Shown: positions 53,687 to 62,983 of the stretch, piece by piece
Position numbering within the stretch: the first letter of the stretch is position 1
Layout: each line of letters starts with the position of its first letter
NCBI RefSeq assembly: GCF_000316685.1
Contig: NC_019680.1
Location: 683,501 to 747,500 of the forward strand
Source of the DNA: Synechococcus sp. PCC 6312
GTDB lineage: Bacteria > Cyanobacteriota > Cyanobacteriia > Thermosynechococcales > Thermosynechococcaceae
Direction: 5' to 3'
Length of the DNA stretch: 64,000 nucleotides
Program-made: the position numbers and the translations under genes
Notes under the pieces: generated by a model
What the model was told of the DNA's origin: nothing
Databases searched by the model: none
The model's input: the letters and a program-made list of their open reading frames with translations, nothing else

Positions 53687-54814
53687 TTAAACTTGATCAT
53701 CAATAATTTTTTGATACAGTTCCAGATATTCATTTATCATTCTTTTTGTAGTAAATTTTTTTGTATTTTCATACCCTTCCCTAATCATTTGTTCTCGAGT
53801 TTGTTGATTATGTATTGCTTTTTCAAGTAATCGCGCCAACTCATTCTCATTCTCAGCAGGTGCTGTCAATGTTCCGCAAGCAGCAACTTCTGCTAGGGAA
53901 CCATTATTACTACACACAACCGGACATCCGCAAGCCTGAGCTTCAATCACTGGCCAACCGAAGCCTTCATCAAGAGATGGAAATAATAGGGCCTGGGCGG
54001 CTGAATATAAGGCTTCAAGTTGTTCATTGGTGGGTTTGATACATTCAATTACTTTTTCTTTTAGTTCCAATTCATGAATATATTGCTTTAAAGAGTTTGA
54101 TAATGGCTTGCCTGCTAACACCAGTTTAACTTGAGACGCTGGATTCTGTTTAAGGTAAAGAGAATAAATTCGGAGCAAGCCTGGGCGATTTTTATACCAC
54201 TTCTCATCACCAATATGAAGAATAAAAGGGAATAGGGTTAAGTAAGATAGTTCACTTAATCGATATTGAATATTTTCTTTTTCAATCTTATGATAATCAA
54301 AGTTCTGTCCAGAGTAAATTACCTGTGTTTGAAAATAATTTAATTTGACTATCGATATCAAGGCTTGTCGGGTTGCTTCAGAGACACAAACAGCAAACTT
54401 TACTTGTGATAAAGCATTGACAATCAAATCCTGAAATATACGACCACTTCTTAATGTAGGATTCTCCGGAACTAGACCTAATGCAGAACGTATAGCTAAT
54501 AAGTCATGACATGTTACTAAGTGCTTTTTATGTTTGATATACGGGATAAGCATGGCATTTCCATGATCGCAAAGATGAATAATATCTGCCTTTATATAAA
54601 ATAGTTTTAGTGAGAATAGAAAAAATTTATCAATGTATCCTAACCATTTACCTAAACCTTGATGAGGCTTACCAAAACGACCCAAAATTATTGGTGGATG
54701 AATAAGTTTAACATCATGACCAATATCCTGATAATTTTTGTAGAGTAAGCGAGCAAAACGTAACATACTCTCTTGTCCGTCAGGGATATAGTTACTAATG
54801 AGGACAATTTTCAT
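53687..54814 (-). CDS. GT4-family glycosyltransferase
   Basis: The 375-residue GT-B protein contains VTCHDLLAIRSALGLVPENP, FAVCVSEATRQALISIVKLN, LHIGDEKWYKNRPGLLRIYS and PSLDEGFGWPVIEAQACGCP with the EX7E signature. The NRPG motif resembles mannosyltransferases of the WbaZ/MtfA type. A mannose-derived donor would suit the GDP-mannose dehydratase encoded 28 bases upstream, but this is inference. Confidence 0.88.
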   Translation of the reverse strand: MKIVLISNYIPDGQESMLRFARLLYKNYQDIGHDVKLIHPPIILGRFGKPHQGLGKWLGYIDKFFLFSLKLFYIKADIIHLCDHGNAMLIPYIKHKKHLVTCHDLLAIRSALGLVPENPTLRSGRIFQDLIVNALSQVKFAVCVSEATRQALISIVKLNYFQTQVIYSGQNFDYHKIEKENIQYRLSELSYLTLFPFILHIGDEKWYKNRPGLLRIYSLYLKQNPASQVKLVLAGKPLSNSLKQYIHELELKEKVIECIKPTNEQLEALYSAAQALLFPSLDEGFGWPVIEAQACGCPVVCSNNGSLAEVAACGTLTAPAENENELARLLEKAIHNQQTREQMIREGYENTKKFTTKRMINEYLELYQKIIDDQV

Positions 54815-54841
54815 GCTAGTGTTCTACACATAAATTGATAA

Positions 54842-55792
54842 TTACAGAACTGAATCTACCATGCGTTTTGCAATTTCCTTGAGAGGTGTTTGGGCCTGCC
54901 AATTGAGTTTTGCGGCTGCTTTGGCTGGGTTACCACAGCTGTAGGCAATATCTGTTGGACGAAATAGATCAGGGTCACTGATCACATGCTCTTGCCAATC
55001 CAGATTCAAGTACTCAAAAACATAGGTAATAAATTGTTCCAATGAGTGACTCTTTCCAGTAGCAATCACATAATCTTCTGGTTCAGCTTGCTGTAGCATT
55101 TTGTACATAGCCTGGACATATTCAGGTGCCCACCCCCAATCACGCACAATCTTTAGGTTACCTAATCTTAGTTTTCCTGATGTTCCACGAGTAATATCGC
55201 AAGCAGACTGAACAATTTTCTGCGTGACAAATCGCTTGGGGCGAAGGGGTGACTCGTGATTAAATAAAATCCCTGAACAAGCATAAAGATGATAAGCCTC
55301 ACGATAATTTGCAACCTGCCAAAATGCAGCAGACTTAGCTACAGCATAGGGGCTGCGAGGCCGAAAGGGGGTTATTTCATTTGCAGGGAATTGATCAGTA
55401 TCTCCAAAACATTCACTAGAACCTGCATTGTAGAGCTTGATTTCTGGGTTAAAAAAGCGAATAGCCTCCAATAAATTAAGAGTTCCCAAGGAAATACTCT
55501 CCATTGTCTCTACAGGTTGCTCAAAAGACAAGCCAACTGATGTTTGTCCAGCTAGGTTGTAGATTTCATCAGGCTGTACCCGACTCAAAACTTGTAAAAC
55601 ACTTCTAAAGTCATTCAGTGACATAGAGTATAAACAAACTTTATCTTTTATGCCCAACTTAACCAGATTACCAAGTGTGCTAATTTGAGCATCACGAGAG
55701 GTTCCAAAAACTTTATAACCTTTATTTAATAAAAGTTGAGCTAGATATGATCCATCTTGACCAGCTATTCCACAGACTAAAGCATGTTTCAT
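54842..55792 (-). CDS. gmd: GDP-mannose 4,6-dehydratase
   Basis: The 316-residue SDR enzyme has ALVCGIAGQDGSYLAQLLLN, IYNLAGQTSVGLSFEQPVET, NAGSSECFGDTDQFPANEIT and the catalytic YAVAK, followed by NHESPLRPKRFVTQKIVQSA. The last segment is diagnostic of GMD. It makes GDP-4-keto-6-deoxymannose, the precursor of GDP-fucose, rhamnose or perosamine. No fucose synthase or reductase follows here, so the end product depends on a gene elsewhere. The start overlaps the wzy-like gene by 4 bases. Confidence 0.92.
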   Translation of the reverse strand: MKHALVCGIAGQDGSYLAQLLLNKGYKVFGTSRDAQISTLGNLVKLGIKDKVCLYSMSLNDFRSVLQVLSRVQPDEIYNLAGQTSVGLSFEQPVETMESISLGTLNLLEAIRFFNPEIKLYNAGSSECFGDTDQFPANEITPFRPRSPYAVAKSAAFWQVANYREAYHLYACSGILFNHESPLRPKRFVTQKIVQSACDITRGTSGKLRLGNLKIVRDWGWAPEYVQAMYKMLQQAEPEDYVIATGKSHSLEQFITYVFEYLNLDWQEHVISDPDLFRPTDIAYSCGNPAKAAAKLNWQAQTPLKEIAKRMVDSVL

Positions 55793-57129
55793 AAGGTCTT
55801 AGAATCAACCTGTATAGCTCTGAGTTCATCATACCTTTCCTCATTCATATTGTTTAGAGCAGCTAGGCATAATCCCCCCCCTAAAGCCACAAATCCTAGG
55901 GTTGTTGGTTGACCAATCTGCCCATTGAGAATGCCAGGTGCAGCAAATAAAAAGAGTAAAAGCGGCAAGGAATTACCAATTGCACTAGCTTTAAGAGACA
56001 ACCAAGCCATATTCAAAAGAATTAGGACCCTTAAGAGAATGAACACAAAGCCAAAGTAGATGCCAGATTCTAAAACCACCCTGGACCACTCTCCTTCTGC
56101 CAATAAGAAAGTTGCCTCACCTGTTAAAAAAATAGAGGCAAAATTAGTTCCCATCCCCATTCCATATCCCAACAAAGGCACCAAGTCAATTACATCAAAT
56201 ACGCCTAGGAAGTCCTCGGCGATTCGTGAAGGTAAATCAGCACCAGGATCTGCATTATAAGAGCGCGAGACATTTTCTAACCGTTGGCTAAAGATATCTA
56301 AACCTTCCGAAAAAGCTGGAATGTAGCTTAGGAAAAAAAGACTAGCAAAAGCAGAAATAAAAATCATTGGAATTCGCTTACCTGATGCCGGGTTTAGTAT
56401 AAACTGGATTGGTAACGCCATAAAAACAAGTAAACAACCAATGACTGAGGTACGACTTGTTGATACGCCCAGTGCTAAGGGAATAGATATCACAGCACAA
56501 AGAAGTAACCATTTAGAGTAAATTTTAGATGTGAGAAGGCCCCAAAGCATAAAAGATGTTGCAAAAGCCAAAAACTGAGCCGCACCCGAAATAAAAGAAA
56601 ACAGGCCCGGGGGTCTAATTCTGTTACCTACTCCAACTATTTGTCCAACTTCATCCCCCATTGTCCCTGCATTAATAAAGGCTGTGGATGGTGAGGAAAA
56701 TTGCATTATCATGATGATTGCCATAGCAGGTGACAGTAGTAAAACCCATTTGCCCATTTTCTTGACATCAGATATTGTGAAGATTGTAGGAATTATGTAA
56801 ATTAATGGTAAATGCAAAAAGTAAGCCCGCCAACCAAAAATTGTGATGAACAAGTTAGCTTCAGGATTTGTAAGGAGCTGTAAAAGACCAAGGATAATGA
56901 ATAGAAAACCAAGAAATAGAATCAAATTCATTATAAATCGTTTGGGAAAGCAGCCAGTACGCATAGCCGAGAAATAAATTGCTAGCACCACAGGATCTCG
57001 AATAATTAATAAAGGCCCAGAAAGACCTGGAAAAATCCACTTGCGGATTGCGCCTTCAAAAATTAGCAGCCAAAAATATAACCAAATTGCCAGCTTAACA
57101 AACTTTAAATTTTTATTTAGAGAATTCAT
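55789..57129 (-). CDS. Second Wzy-like O-antigen polymerase
   Basis: The 446-residue protein has about ten membrane helices. It begins with LAIWLYFWLLIFEGAIRKWI, a start frequent in cyanobacterial polymerase-like proteins, and has a hydrophilic loop around residues 278-330. No GSHNT motif of the first Wzy-like protein is seen. A polymerase role is inferred from topology and from its position inside the glycan operon. Confidence 0.78.
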   Translation of the reverse strand: MNSLNKNLKFVKLAIWLYFWLLIFEGAIRKWIFPGLSGPLLIIRDPVVLAIYFSAMRTGCFPKRFIMNLILFLGFLFIILGLLQLLTNPEANLFITIFGWRAYFLHLPLIYIIPTIFTISDVKKMGKWVLLLSPAMAIIMIMQFSSPSTAFINAGTMGDEVGQIVGVGNRIRPPGLFSFISGAAQFLAFATSFMLWGLLTSKIYSKWLLLCAVISIPLALGVSTSRTSVIGCLLVFMALPIQFILNPASGKRIPMIFISAFASLFFLSYIPAFSEGLDIFSQRLENVSRSYNADPGADLPSRIAEDFLGVFDVIDLVPLLGYGMGMGTNFASIFLTGEATFLLAEGEWSRVVLESGIYFGFVFILLRVLILLNMAWLSLKASAIGNSLPLLLFLFAAPGILNGQIGQPTTLGFVALGGGLCLAALNNMNEERYDELRAIQVDSKTL

Positions 57130-57152
57130 GGATGCTAACTTATTAATGTCAA

Positions 57153-58394
57153 CTACATGGCAGAAAGGACTAAGCTAACTATCTTTTTAGAATACTTTTC
57201 CCACGTTAAGACTTTCGCTTTATTAAACGCAGCATAGCTCATTTTAGGTATTTTATCGCGATTGTCAGCGAACCAGGCCAACTTTTCGGCAATACTCTCC
57301 GGTGAACGGATTGGGACTAAAAAACCTGTAACGCCGTTTTCAACCAGATCATCGGCTCCAGCATTATAAGTTGTAATCAACGGAAGACCAGAGCTCATTG
57401 CTTCTTGTTGAACTAGGGCACGACCTTCGACAATGGAGGGAAACAGAAAAACATCACAACTACGCATAAGTTTTAAGACTTCAGAGTGAGGACGAGGAGA
57501 AAAATATTGAAAATTTGGAAACTCTTCTTTGTAAAATTCCATTGGAACAATAGGAGAGCCTAAGACTAATAATTCTATGTCATAACGTTTGAGGAGCCTA
57601 AACGCAGCAAATATATCGGCTAACCCCTTGCGTTGAGTCATTGAGCCGACAAAGAGAACTCTTAAAGGCACATCTTTGTCTAAACATTGAAAATCGCGTT
57701 GCAATAGATCAAGTTGAGGGGAACCAAATTCAGAGACAATAACTTTTTGAGGGTTAACAATATCTTGTGGCAGAGAATCTCTGACAAATTTACTGGGACA
57801 AATTACATAGTTAGCTAATTGTAGCTCTTGGGTTTTACGTTCTAACTTGGCCGGAGAATTATGAGTCCCGATTAATGTAGGCTCCCATTGTGGATATCGA
57901 GCTGCTTCTTCTTGCAACAATTTTAGGCTGGTTTCCCAGTAGGCAATGGGTAGATCATAAAAACAGGTTATCCCTTTTTGTTTCGCAGTCTTAAACGTTT
58001 GTAACGCACCATCTTCATAACAATAAACAGCTTGAATGGAGCCTACTTTTGTATCTTGGGATAGATATTCACTAATACTCTGATCTAGATCCTGGTATAC
58101 GGCATCAATGCAGGCAAAACCTGTTTCATGTTTGATTAAGAACTGTGCCCCAAGTTTTGGAGCTATCAACCTAATTATTTCTCGAAACGGCCTAGTATGA
58201 ATGTGATGAGGTGTAATACCAAAGTTTCTTCTTAATAATTCACTCCTTACGAAAGATGGTAAAAAAGATAATAAGAATGATTGCTCATTTACACTCAGCG
58301 TCGTAAAAAATAAAAAATCAAGATTCTCGGACTCCAGTTTTTTTAGCAGAGACTTAGAGAATGTGTTACCGGTAGGATGAGAAATAATAAACAT
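57153..58394 (-). CDS. GT4-family glycosyltransferase
   Basis: The 413-residue protein has VLFVGSMTQRKGLADIFAAF, PHSEVLKLMRSCDVFLFPSI and VEGRALVQQEAMSSGLPLIT, where the EX7E glutamates are recognisable. An unusually long N-terminal half contains ICPSKFVRDSLPQDIVNPQK. It abuts the next GT4 gene with a 1-base overlap. It is the last gene with a CAGGCC core before the motif-poor right end, apart from one copy near 60352. Confidence 0.88.
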   Translation of the reverse strand: MFIISHPTGNTFSKSLLKKLESENLDFLFFTTLSVNEQSFLLSFLPSFVRSELLRRNFGITPHHIHTRPFREIIRLIAPKLGAQFLIKHETGFACIDAVYQDLDQSISEYLSQDTKVGSIQAVYCYEDGALQTFKTAKQKGITCFYDLPIAYWETSLKLLQEEAARYPQWEPTLIGTHNSPAKLERKTQELQLANYVICPSKFVRDSLPQDIVNPQKVIVSEFGSPQLDLLQRDFQCLDKDVPLRVLFVGSMTQRKGLADIFAAFRLLKRYDIELLVLGSPIVPMEFYKEEFPNFQYFSPRPHSEVLKLMRSCDVFLFPSIVEGRALVQQEAMSSGLPLITTYNAGADDLVENGVTGFLVPIRSPESIAEKLAWFADNRDKIPKMSYAAFNKAKVLTWEKYSKKIVSLVLSAM

Positions 58395-59428
58395 TAGTTT
58401 TTAATAAGTGAGTTAATCAGAACGTCAAGATATCGTTGAGCAACATAACTTGATGAATGCTGTTTGAGATGTTCTTCCCTGTAGATTTTAAAGCTTTGAA
58501 GGTATTTATTATCAGATAGCAAGCTAATTAGGATATTGGAGAGAGCCGCAACATTACCATTAGGAAAAGTTAACCCACAAGGACCAATTGCATCCTTCAA
58601 TCCGCCTCTTTCAGAACCGACGATAACACAGCCACAGGCTATGCCTTCGAGGGCTACGATTCCAAATGGCTCTGCCCACTTTGATGGTACTACCATTATC
58701 TTAAATTGATTAAGTAAATTAATTAGAGCTTCACCAGATTTAGCACCTTCGAAGGTTATATATTCTTGTAAGTTTAGATCTCTAGCCTGTGATTCTAAAA
58801 TAGAGCGTTCGCTCCCGTCTCCAATAATAGATAAATGAGCTTTTATATCATAATCATGAACTAGCTTAAGGGCAGAAATTAGTGTATCAACCCCTTTATC
58901 ACTAACAAGGCGCCCCAGAAAAACCAAATCCTTAGTTCGTTCATTACACTCTCCAATCACTCTAAATAGCTTGTTATTGTAGGGGTTACCAATGATGACA
59001 GAGGGAACTTTTATACTGTCAGCAACAGATTTTGAAATTGAAATAACATTTGAGAATCTTAAACAAGTAAGTTTAATTTTATCGATCAATCGAACTCGAC
59101 CATCTGATCTCTGAATCCAAGTACGTACGGCTATCACGCAAGGTTTTTGATAAAAAAAGTTGGGGTAGAGGTACTGAAGAGATATATTATTTTGAAAAAA
59201 AACATCACACCACTTAAGACAATTAAGCATTCTTTTTAAGTTTGGCCTACGAATTACTTGGAAGTCAAACTTCTTAGAGCAATTTGTTCCCGACTCTAAT
59301 GTATGCGTAACTAGAATCACTTCATGTCCAAAAGCAACAAAATTTGTAGCTAATAGTTCAGATATTGCTTCGATACCTCCAATATTTGGAAAGAAAGTAT
59401 ATGAAACAAGTAGTATTTTCATAAGCAA
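58394..59428 (-). CDS. GT4-family glycosyltransferase
   Basis: The 344-residue protein begins MLMKILLVSYTFFPNIGGIE and includes LVFLGRLVSDKGVDTLISAL, IGDGSERSILESQARDLNLQ and PSKWAEPFGIVALEGIACGC, a standard GT4 pattern. It uses an activated sugar to elongate the repeat unit. The gene is AT-rich. The stop and the next start overlap by one base. Confidence 0.9.
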   Translation of the reverse strand: MLMKILLVSYTFFPNIGGIEAISELLATNFVAFGHEVILVTHTLESGTNCSKKFDFQVIRRPNLKRMLNCLKWCDVFFQNNISLQYLYPNFFYQKPCVIAVRTWIQRSDGRVRLIDKIKLTCLRFSNVISISKSVADSIKVPSVIIGNPYNNKLFRVIGECNERTKDLVFLGRLVSDKGVDTLISALKLVHDYDIKAHLSIIGDGSERSILESQARDLNLQEYITFEGAKSGEALINLLNQFKIMVVPSKWAEPFGIVALEGIACGCVIVGSERGGLKDAIGPCGLTFPNGNVAALSNILISLLSDNKYLQSFKIYREEHLKQHSSSYVAQRYLDVLINSLIKN

Positions 59429-59586
59429 CTGTTAATCATCATTATTCAAAACTGTTTCAATTAAGTGAAGAACTTTCTAACTTGTCTAGATATTTTAAAA
59501 TTTAAAGAATTAGCACAAATAAATATGAACACAATTCGAATTTATTTAAATAAATTCATGAGTAACGTAAATTTTTTCTTCACTGC

Positions 59587-60693
59587 TTAGTCCCTAATTA
59601 TATCAGAAAATACTTTTGTTTGCTTCTCTAAAGTATGAGATTGATACCACTCAAAAACTTGATTTGAAATTTTCTGAAGTTCATGCAAATTTTTAAAGTT
59701 ACTAGATGGAGTTAAGTAATGAGTCCCATGCTCAATATTATCTTCAACTTGTTGATGATTTGTTGCTAGTATTGGAACAACACCATGAGAGCAGTATGCT
59801 GCAAACACGGTTGATTTTGCTAAGAAATTACTTGGATAACTTAAAAAAGCAGCGATTGAGTTGGTTAGGTAATTGCATATAGTATTACATTCTTGTTTTC
59901 CAATACACATTACATCAACGGTTATATTATCATAACTAACTCCACTTATTGGTTCGCCAATATCTATAATCTTAGTTATATTGAGATTGTCACAAACAGA
60001 GTTTAATTGATTCACAAAATTTGTGTATATTGAATATTTTTTACTCCTTCCGCCAAATATTATTAAATGTCTGTCCCTTTCAGTAAGGGGTTTATTATGA
60101 GTAGCTTCGCCTACATTTGAAAATACAGGCAGTAACAATGTTTGGAGTTCCCTATTATTTCTTAGTTTGTGGAGTAGTTCTGCATAATAACTCTTACTTG
60201 TTATAGAAGTTTGACTAATAGATAGGATACTCTTACACAGATTTTTTTGAATATTATGTAGCCAAAAGGCGCTACTTTGAATTGAACCTGAAGCATAAAG
60301 CTCATGAAACATGGTAATTAGCTTACCGTTTTCTTGTTTTTTCCATTTTTCCAGGCCACGCACTAACCAAAAAGGACATCCTCGTTTTGCGTATCCATAG
60401 CCCACATAGTGTAAGATAATGACCTCATGACCTTTGATCAGTTCCACTAGAGCATCAGCTTTCCGAGATTGAACGGGTGTTGCTTTGAAGTTTTCGACAT
60501 ATCCAGGTTTGTCAGCGTTTTTCCAGCTTGGATTGCCGACAGCAAATTCCGTGAGGATATTATAATCGTTATACAGCGGTCTAGCAAGATTTAGAGCGTA
60601 ATCACCAAGACCATTAACTGATGGTGGTAAATCAGGAATTATTTGTAATAATCTGACCAAAATAATACCTGGACAAATAAGTAATACTGACAA
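59587..60693 (-). CDS. Putative GT-B glycosyltransferase, divergent
   Basis: The 368-residue product contains LLQIIPDLPPSVNGLGDYAL, ITMFHELYASGSIQSSAFWL, HLIIFGGRSKKYSIYTNFVN and a C-terminal FAAYCSHGVVPILATNHQQV. The last stands where GT-B enzymes bind the donor, but the EX7E glutamates are not obvious. The start is uncertain. TTG 60693 adds 11 residues; TTG 60660 follows CCAGG with better spacing and gives MVRLLQIIPDLPP. Confidence 0.7.
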   Translation of the reverse strand: MSVLLICPGIILVRLLQIIPDLPPSVNGLGDYALNLARPLYNDYNILTEFAVGNPSWKNADKPGYVENFKATPVQSRKADALVELIKGHEVIILHYVGYGYAKRGCPFWLVRGLEKWKKQENGKLITMFHELYASGSIQSSAFWLHNIQKNLCKSILSISQTSITSKSYYAELLHKLRNNRELQTLLLPVFSNVGEATHNKPLTERDRHLIIFGGRSKKYSIYTNFVNQLNSVCDNLNITKIIDIGEPISGVSYDNITVDVMCIGKQECNTICNYLTNSIAAFLSYPSNFLAKSTVFAAYCSHGVVPILATNHQQVEDNIEHGTHYLTPSSNFKNLHELQKISNQVFEWYQSHTLEKQTKVFSDIIRD

Positions 60694-60815
60694 ATCACAT
60701 TAAAAAATAACAATTCCATCTTAGCTTGAAAATAAATTATTCTTGCAATAAATAGTTAATTAAGGAGTTCTTCAAAAAATGCTTAAAGAAGTGCAAATAT
60801 AGAGTAAAAATACCA

Positions 60816-61625
60816 TCAATCTGCTAACCAATCTTCTAAAGACATTCTTGGAAAAGTTTCAAGGTATCCACCCTCTGTACAGTTTATAATTCGACCATTA
60901 TTAAATTCATATGCAGCCTTCGCTATTGAGTAACCTAGCTCCATTCCAGCAATATTTGAAACTTGCCACTTGTCACCAGTTTTAGTATAGCTTGGGTCAA
61001 AATGATTAATGTCTTTTTCTGTAGTTATTTCTATCGAGCCAAAGGTTTTTTGAGTTTTATAGCTATGATCACAGCCAATGATTGCAACATCCCTAAAACC
61101 CATATGCAAAGCTAACTGTAACGCAACATAAGTAACTGTTCCGGATGTACCAATGTTCCATGAACAGTCTTGTGCAAATGAAAATGCGTTTAAATATGAT
61201 GAGTACAAATAAATAACATTCTTGGATTGCAGCATGTCCTTGTGAAATTTGTGATGAAGAAATAAAGATATTTCAGTCGTATTAAAAAAGTCTAGATTTT
61301 GACTAAAAGCTATCGGATCAACACAGACAATAGATGATGGACGAAAAGATGATTTATCAAATAAAAGGTTAATCTTGTTTAATCCAAAAGTATATATACC
61401 ATCCAGGTTTGACAAATTACTCTTTAAAAGTGAAGGCCCATTACAAATAATTACAGCTTTTTCATTCGCATACTTATCTTTAAGATTTAATAATCGAGTT
61501 CTAGATACCCAGGAAAGAGGATAAATATCCCAGAACATCCTTCTACTTACTTCTAAGCAACTTCTTAGAAAGATACGATACGGATTAATACTTTTACGTT
61601 GATATGAAAAAGGATTATTAACCAT
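60816..61625 (-). CDS. DUF115/Maf-like (GT42-like) glycosyltransferase candidate
   Basis: The 269-residue protein has KAVIICNGPSLLKSNLSNLD and a Rossmann-like centre with FRPSSIVCVDPIAFSQN. It then reads NIGTSGTVTYVALQLALHMG followed by FRDVAIIGCDHSYK. The NGPSL loop and the GxDHSY-type end are shared by DUF115/MAF proteins and resemble GT42 sialyltransferases. Maf proteins transfer nonulosonic acids from CMP donors. Lying next to a CMP-sugar synthetase and a HAD phosphatase, it is a good candidate to transfer the CMP-activated sugar. Confidence 0.7.
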   Translation of the reverse strand: MVNNPFSYQRKSINPYRIFLRSCLEVSRRMFWDIYPLSWVSRTRLLNLKDKYANEKAVIICNGPSLLKSNLSNLDGIYTFGLNKINLLFDKSSFRPSSIVCVDPIAFSQNLDFFNTTEISLFLHHKFHKDMLQSKNVIYLYSSYLNAFSFAQDCSWNIGTSGTVTYVALQLALHMGFRDVAIIGCDHSYKTQKTFGSIEITTEKDINHFDPSYTKTGDKWQVSNIAGMELGYSIAKAAYEFNNGRIINCTEGGYLETFPRMSLEDWLAD

Positions 61626-61640
61626 CTGTCAACCCATAAT

Positions 61641-62300
61641 CTAGAGTAACGGCAAGAGACTTGAAATACATTTAGCGGATTGAATTTTATGAAAATCAAC
61701 AAAACTTTTCCAATCCTCTAGTTCACTCCACTCCGATAAGAAAATAAAATCGATTTTAGTATTAGCAGTTACTTCGTAATCATACTTACTATCTCCAAAG
61801 AATACGCTTGGGAAAAAGATTTTTTCTGCCCTTAACTCTCGTTCAAGGATTGTTTTTTTGTCATCTGGACTCCCAAATATACCACCATCAAAAAACCGAT
61901 GAATTCCTCTACGCTCGAATACTTCCCGCAGCTCAGTTTGATCACCACCTGATACAACTAGCCATTTAGCATTAGGTAATGCTTTTCGAAACTCACTTAG
62001 ACCTGGGGCCATTTCACAGGAACATAACCCTTCCCGAACATGTGTAGCATATGCTGTCAAAAGCAGACTCAGTTGTTCTTGATCAATAGGAGTTTTAAGA
62101 ATCGACTGAAAAAAATAGTTGAATTTACGATAACGTGAAACTCCTCCATGATTGATGTGGTATGTTTTTAGAGCTTGAGCAGCTTTTTGTCCATAGGGTA
62201 AAGCCGCATGATAAAAACCTTCAGTTTTTAATTTGTTTGAATTCAGTATTACACCGTCACAATCAAAAATAAAGGTCTTATATCTACCTAAGTCAAACAT
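61641..62300 (-). CDS. HAD family phosphatase
   Basis: The 219-residue protein has motif I TFIFDCDGVILNSNKLK (catalytic DxD), motif II WLVVSGGDQTELREV, Lys in DDKKTILERELRAEKIF and motif IV SVFFGDSKYDYEVT. A helical cap lies between. This set fits a phosphoglycolate phosphatase-like HAD acting on a small phosphorylated substrate. Its start overlaps the CMP-sugar synthetase gene by 8 bases, so the two work in one pathway, probably removing phosphate from the ulosonic acid or its precursor. Confidence 0.88.
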   Translation of the reverse strand: MFDLGRYKTFIFDCDGVILNSNKLKTEGFYHAALPYGQKAAQALKTYHINHGGVSRYRKFNYFFQSILKTPIDQEQLSLLLTAYATHVREGLCSCEMAPGLSEFRKALPNAKWLVVSGGDQTELREVFERRGIHRFFDGGIFGSPDDKKTILERELRAEKIFFPSVFFGDSKYDYEVTANTKIDFIFLSEWSELEDWKSFVDFHKIQSAKCISSLLPLL

Positions 62301-62979
62301 ACGCCACCTTTTTGTTCAGAAGAGATTCAGCAATAACAAAATCTTCGTCCCAGTCAATATCAAATCCCTTAATTTTATCTAAAGTATAAAGAAAAGGATT
62401 TTCCCCGATCCTATCATTATAGTTTTTATAAATATGTGCATCACATAAGAAGGCACCACTGTTAACCTCATACAGTGGGTTAATTGTTTGTGTTCTAGGC
62501 CATTTTTCAAAAAACCTATCATAGTTGACTGGGCCATTTTGATTCCATATAAAAGATCGCAGTTCAGTAGTCGTCATCAGTGAATCATAGCCTTCATGAA
62601 GGCATTTGAAGTAGAGATCAATTATTTGTGTATAAGAATTAGAAGTCAAAAATGGAGATGTCACATGTGTCCAGAGAATATGTCCTTGAGTGATAATTTT
62701 AGAAACATAGCGAATTAAGTCATCTGTTTTAGTTTGGCTAGTGCATAAGGAATCATCACGCTTATCGATCACAAGCTTTTCAAGGCTAAGAGTCTTAGCA
62801 AACTCAATAATATTATTATCATTAGTTGATAATATTATTTTCTCAATTAAATTTACATTTGCAAGTTGATTAATTTTAATTTCGATGAGTCCGTGATTGA
62901 AACCAGCAAATGGCTTTATATTTTTATTTTTTATTCGTTCGCTCCCTTGCCGACAGGGTAAAAAGCATGTCACAGTCAT
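62293..62979 (-). CDS. CMP-N-acylneuraminate cytidylyltransferase-like (NeuA family)
   Basis: The 228-residue protein begins MTVTCFLPCRQGSERIKNKN, which is the RxGSxRxxxKN nucleotide-binding motif of NeuA/KdsB enzymes, and ends DIDWDEDFVIAESLL with the conserved metal-binding Asp. It contains HVTSPFLTSNSYTQIIDLYF. It should couple CTP to a 2-keto-3-deoxy sugar acid. No NeuB-type synthase lies in the visible operon. Instead a DmpG-like aldolase gene precedes it by 4 bases. Whether the acid is an 8- or 9-carbon sugar cannot be told. Confidence 0.88.
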   Translation of the reverse strand: MTVTCFLPCRQGSERIKNKNIKPFAGFNHGLIEIKINQLANVNLIEKIILSTNDNNIIEFAKTLSLEKLVIDKRDDSLCTSQTKTDDLIRYVSKIITQGHILWTHVTSPFLTSNSYTQIIDLYFKCLHEGYDSLMTTTELRSFIWNQNGPVNYDRFFEKWPRTQTINPLYEVNSGAFLCDAHIYKNYNDRIGENPFLYTLDKIKGFDIDWDEDFVIAESLLNKKVAYV

Positions 62980-62983
62980 TTTC

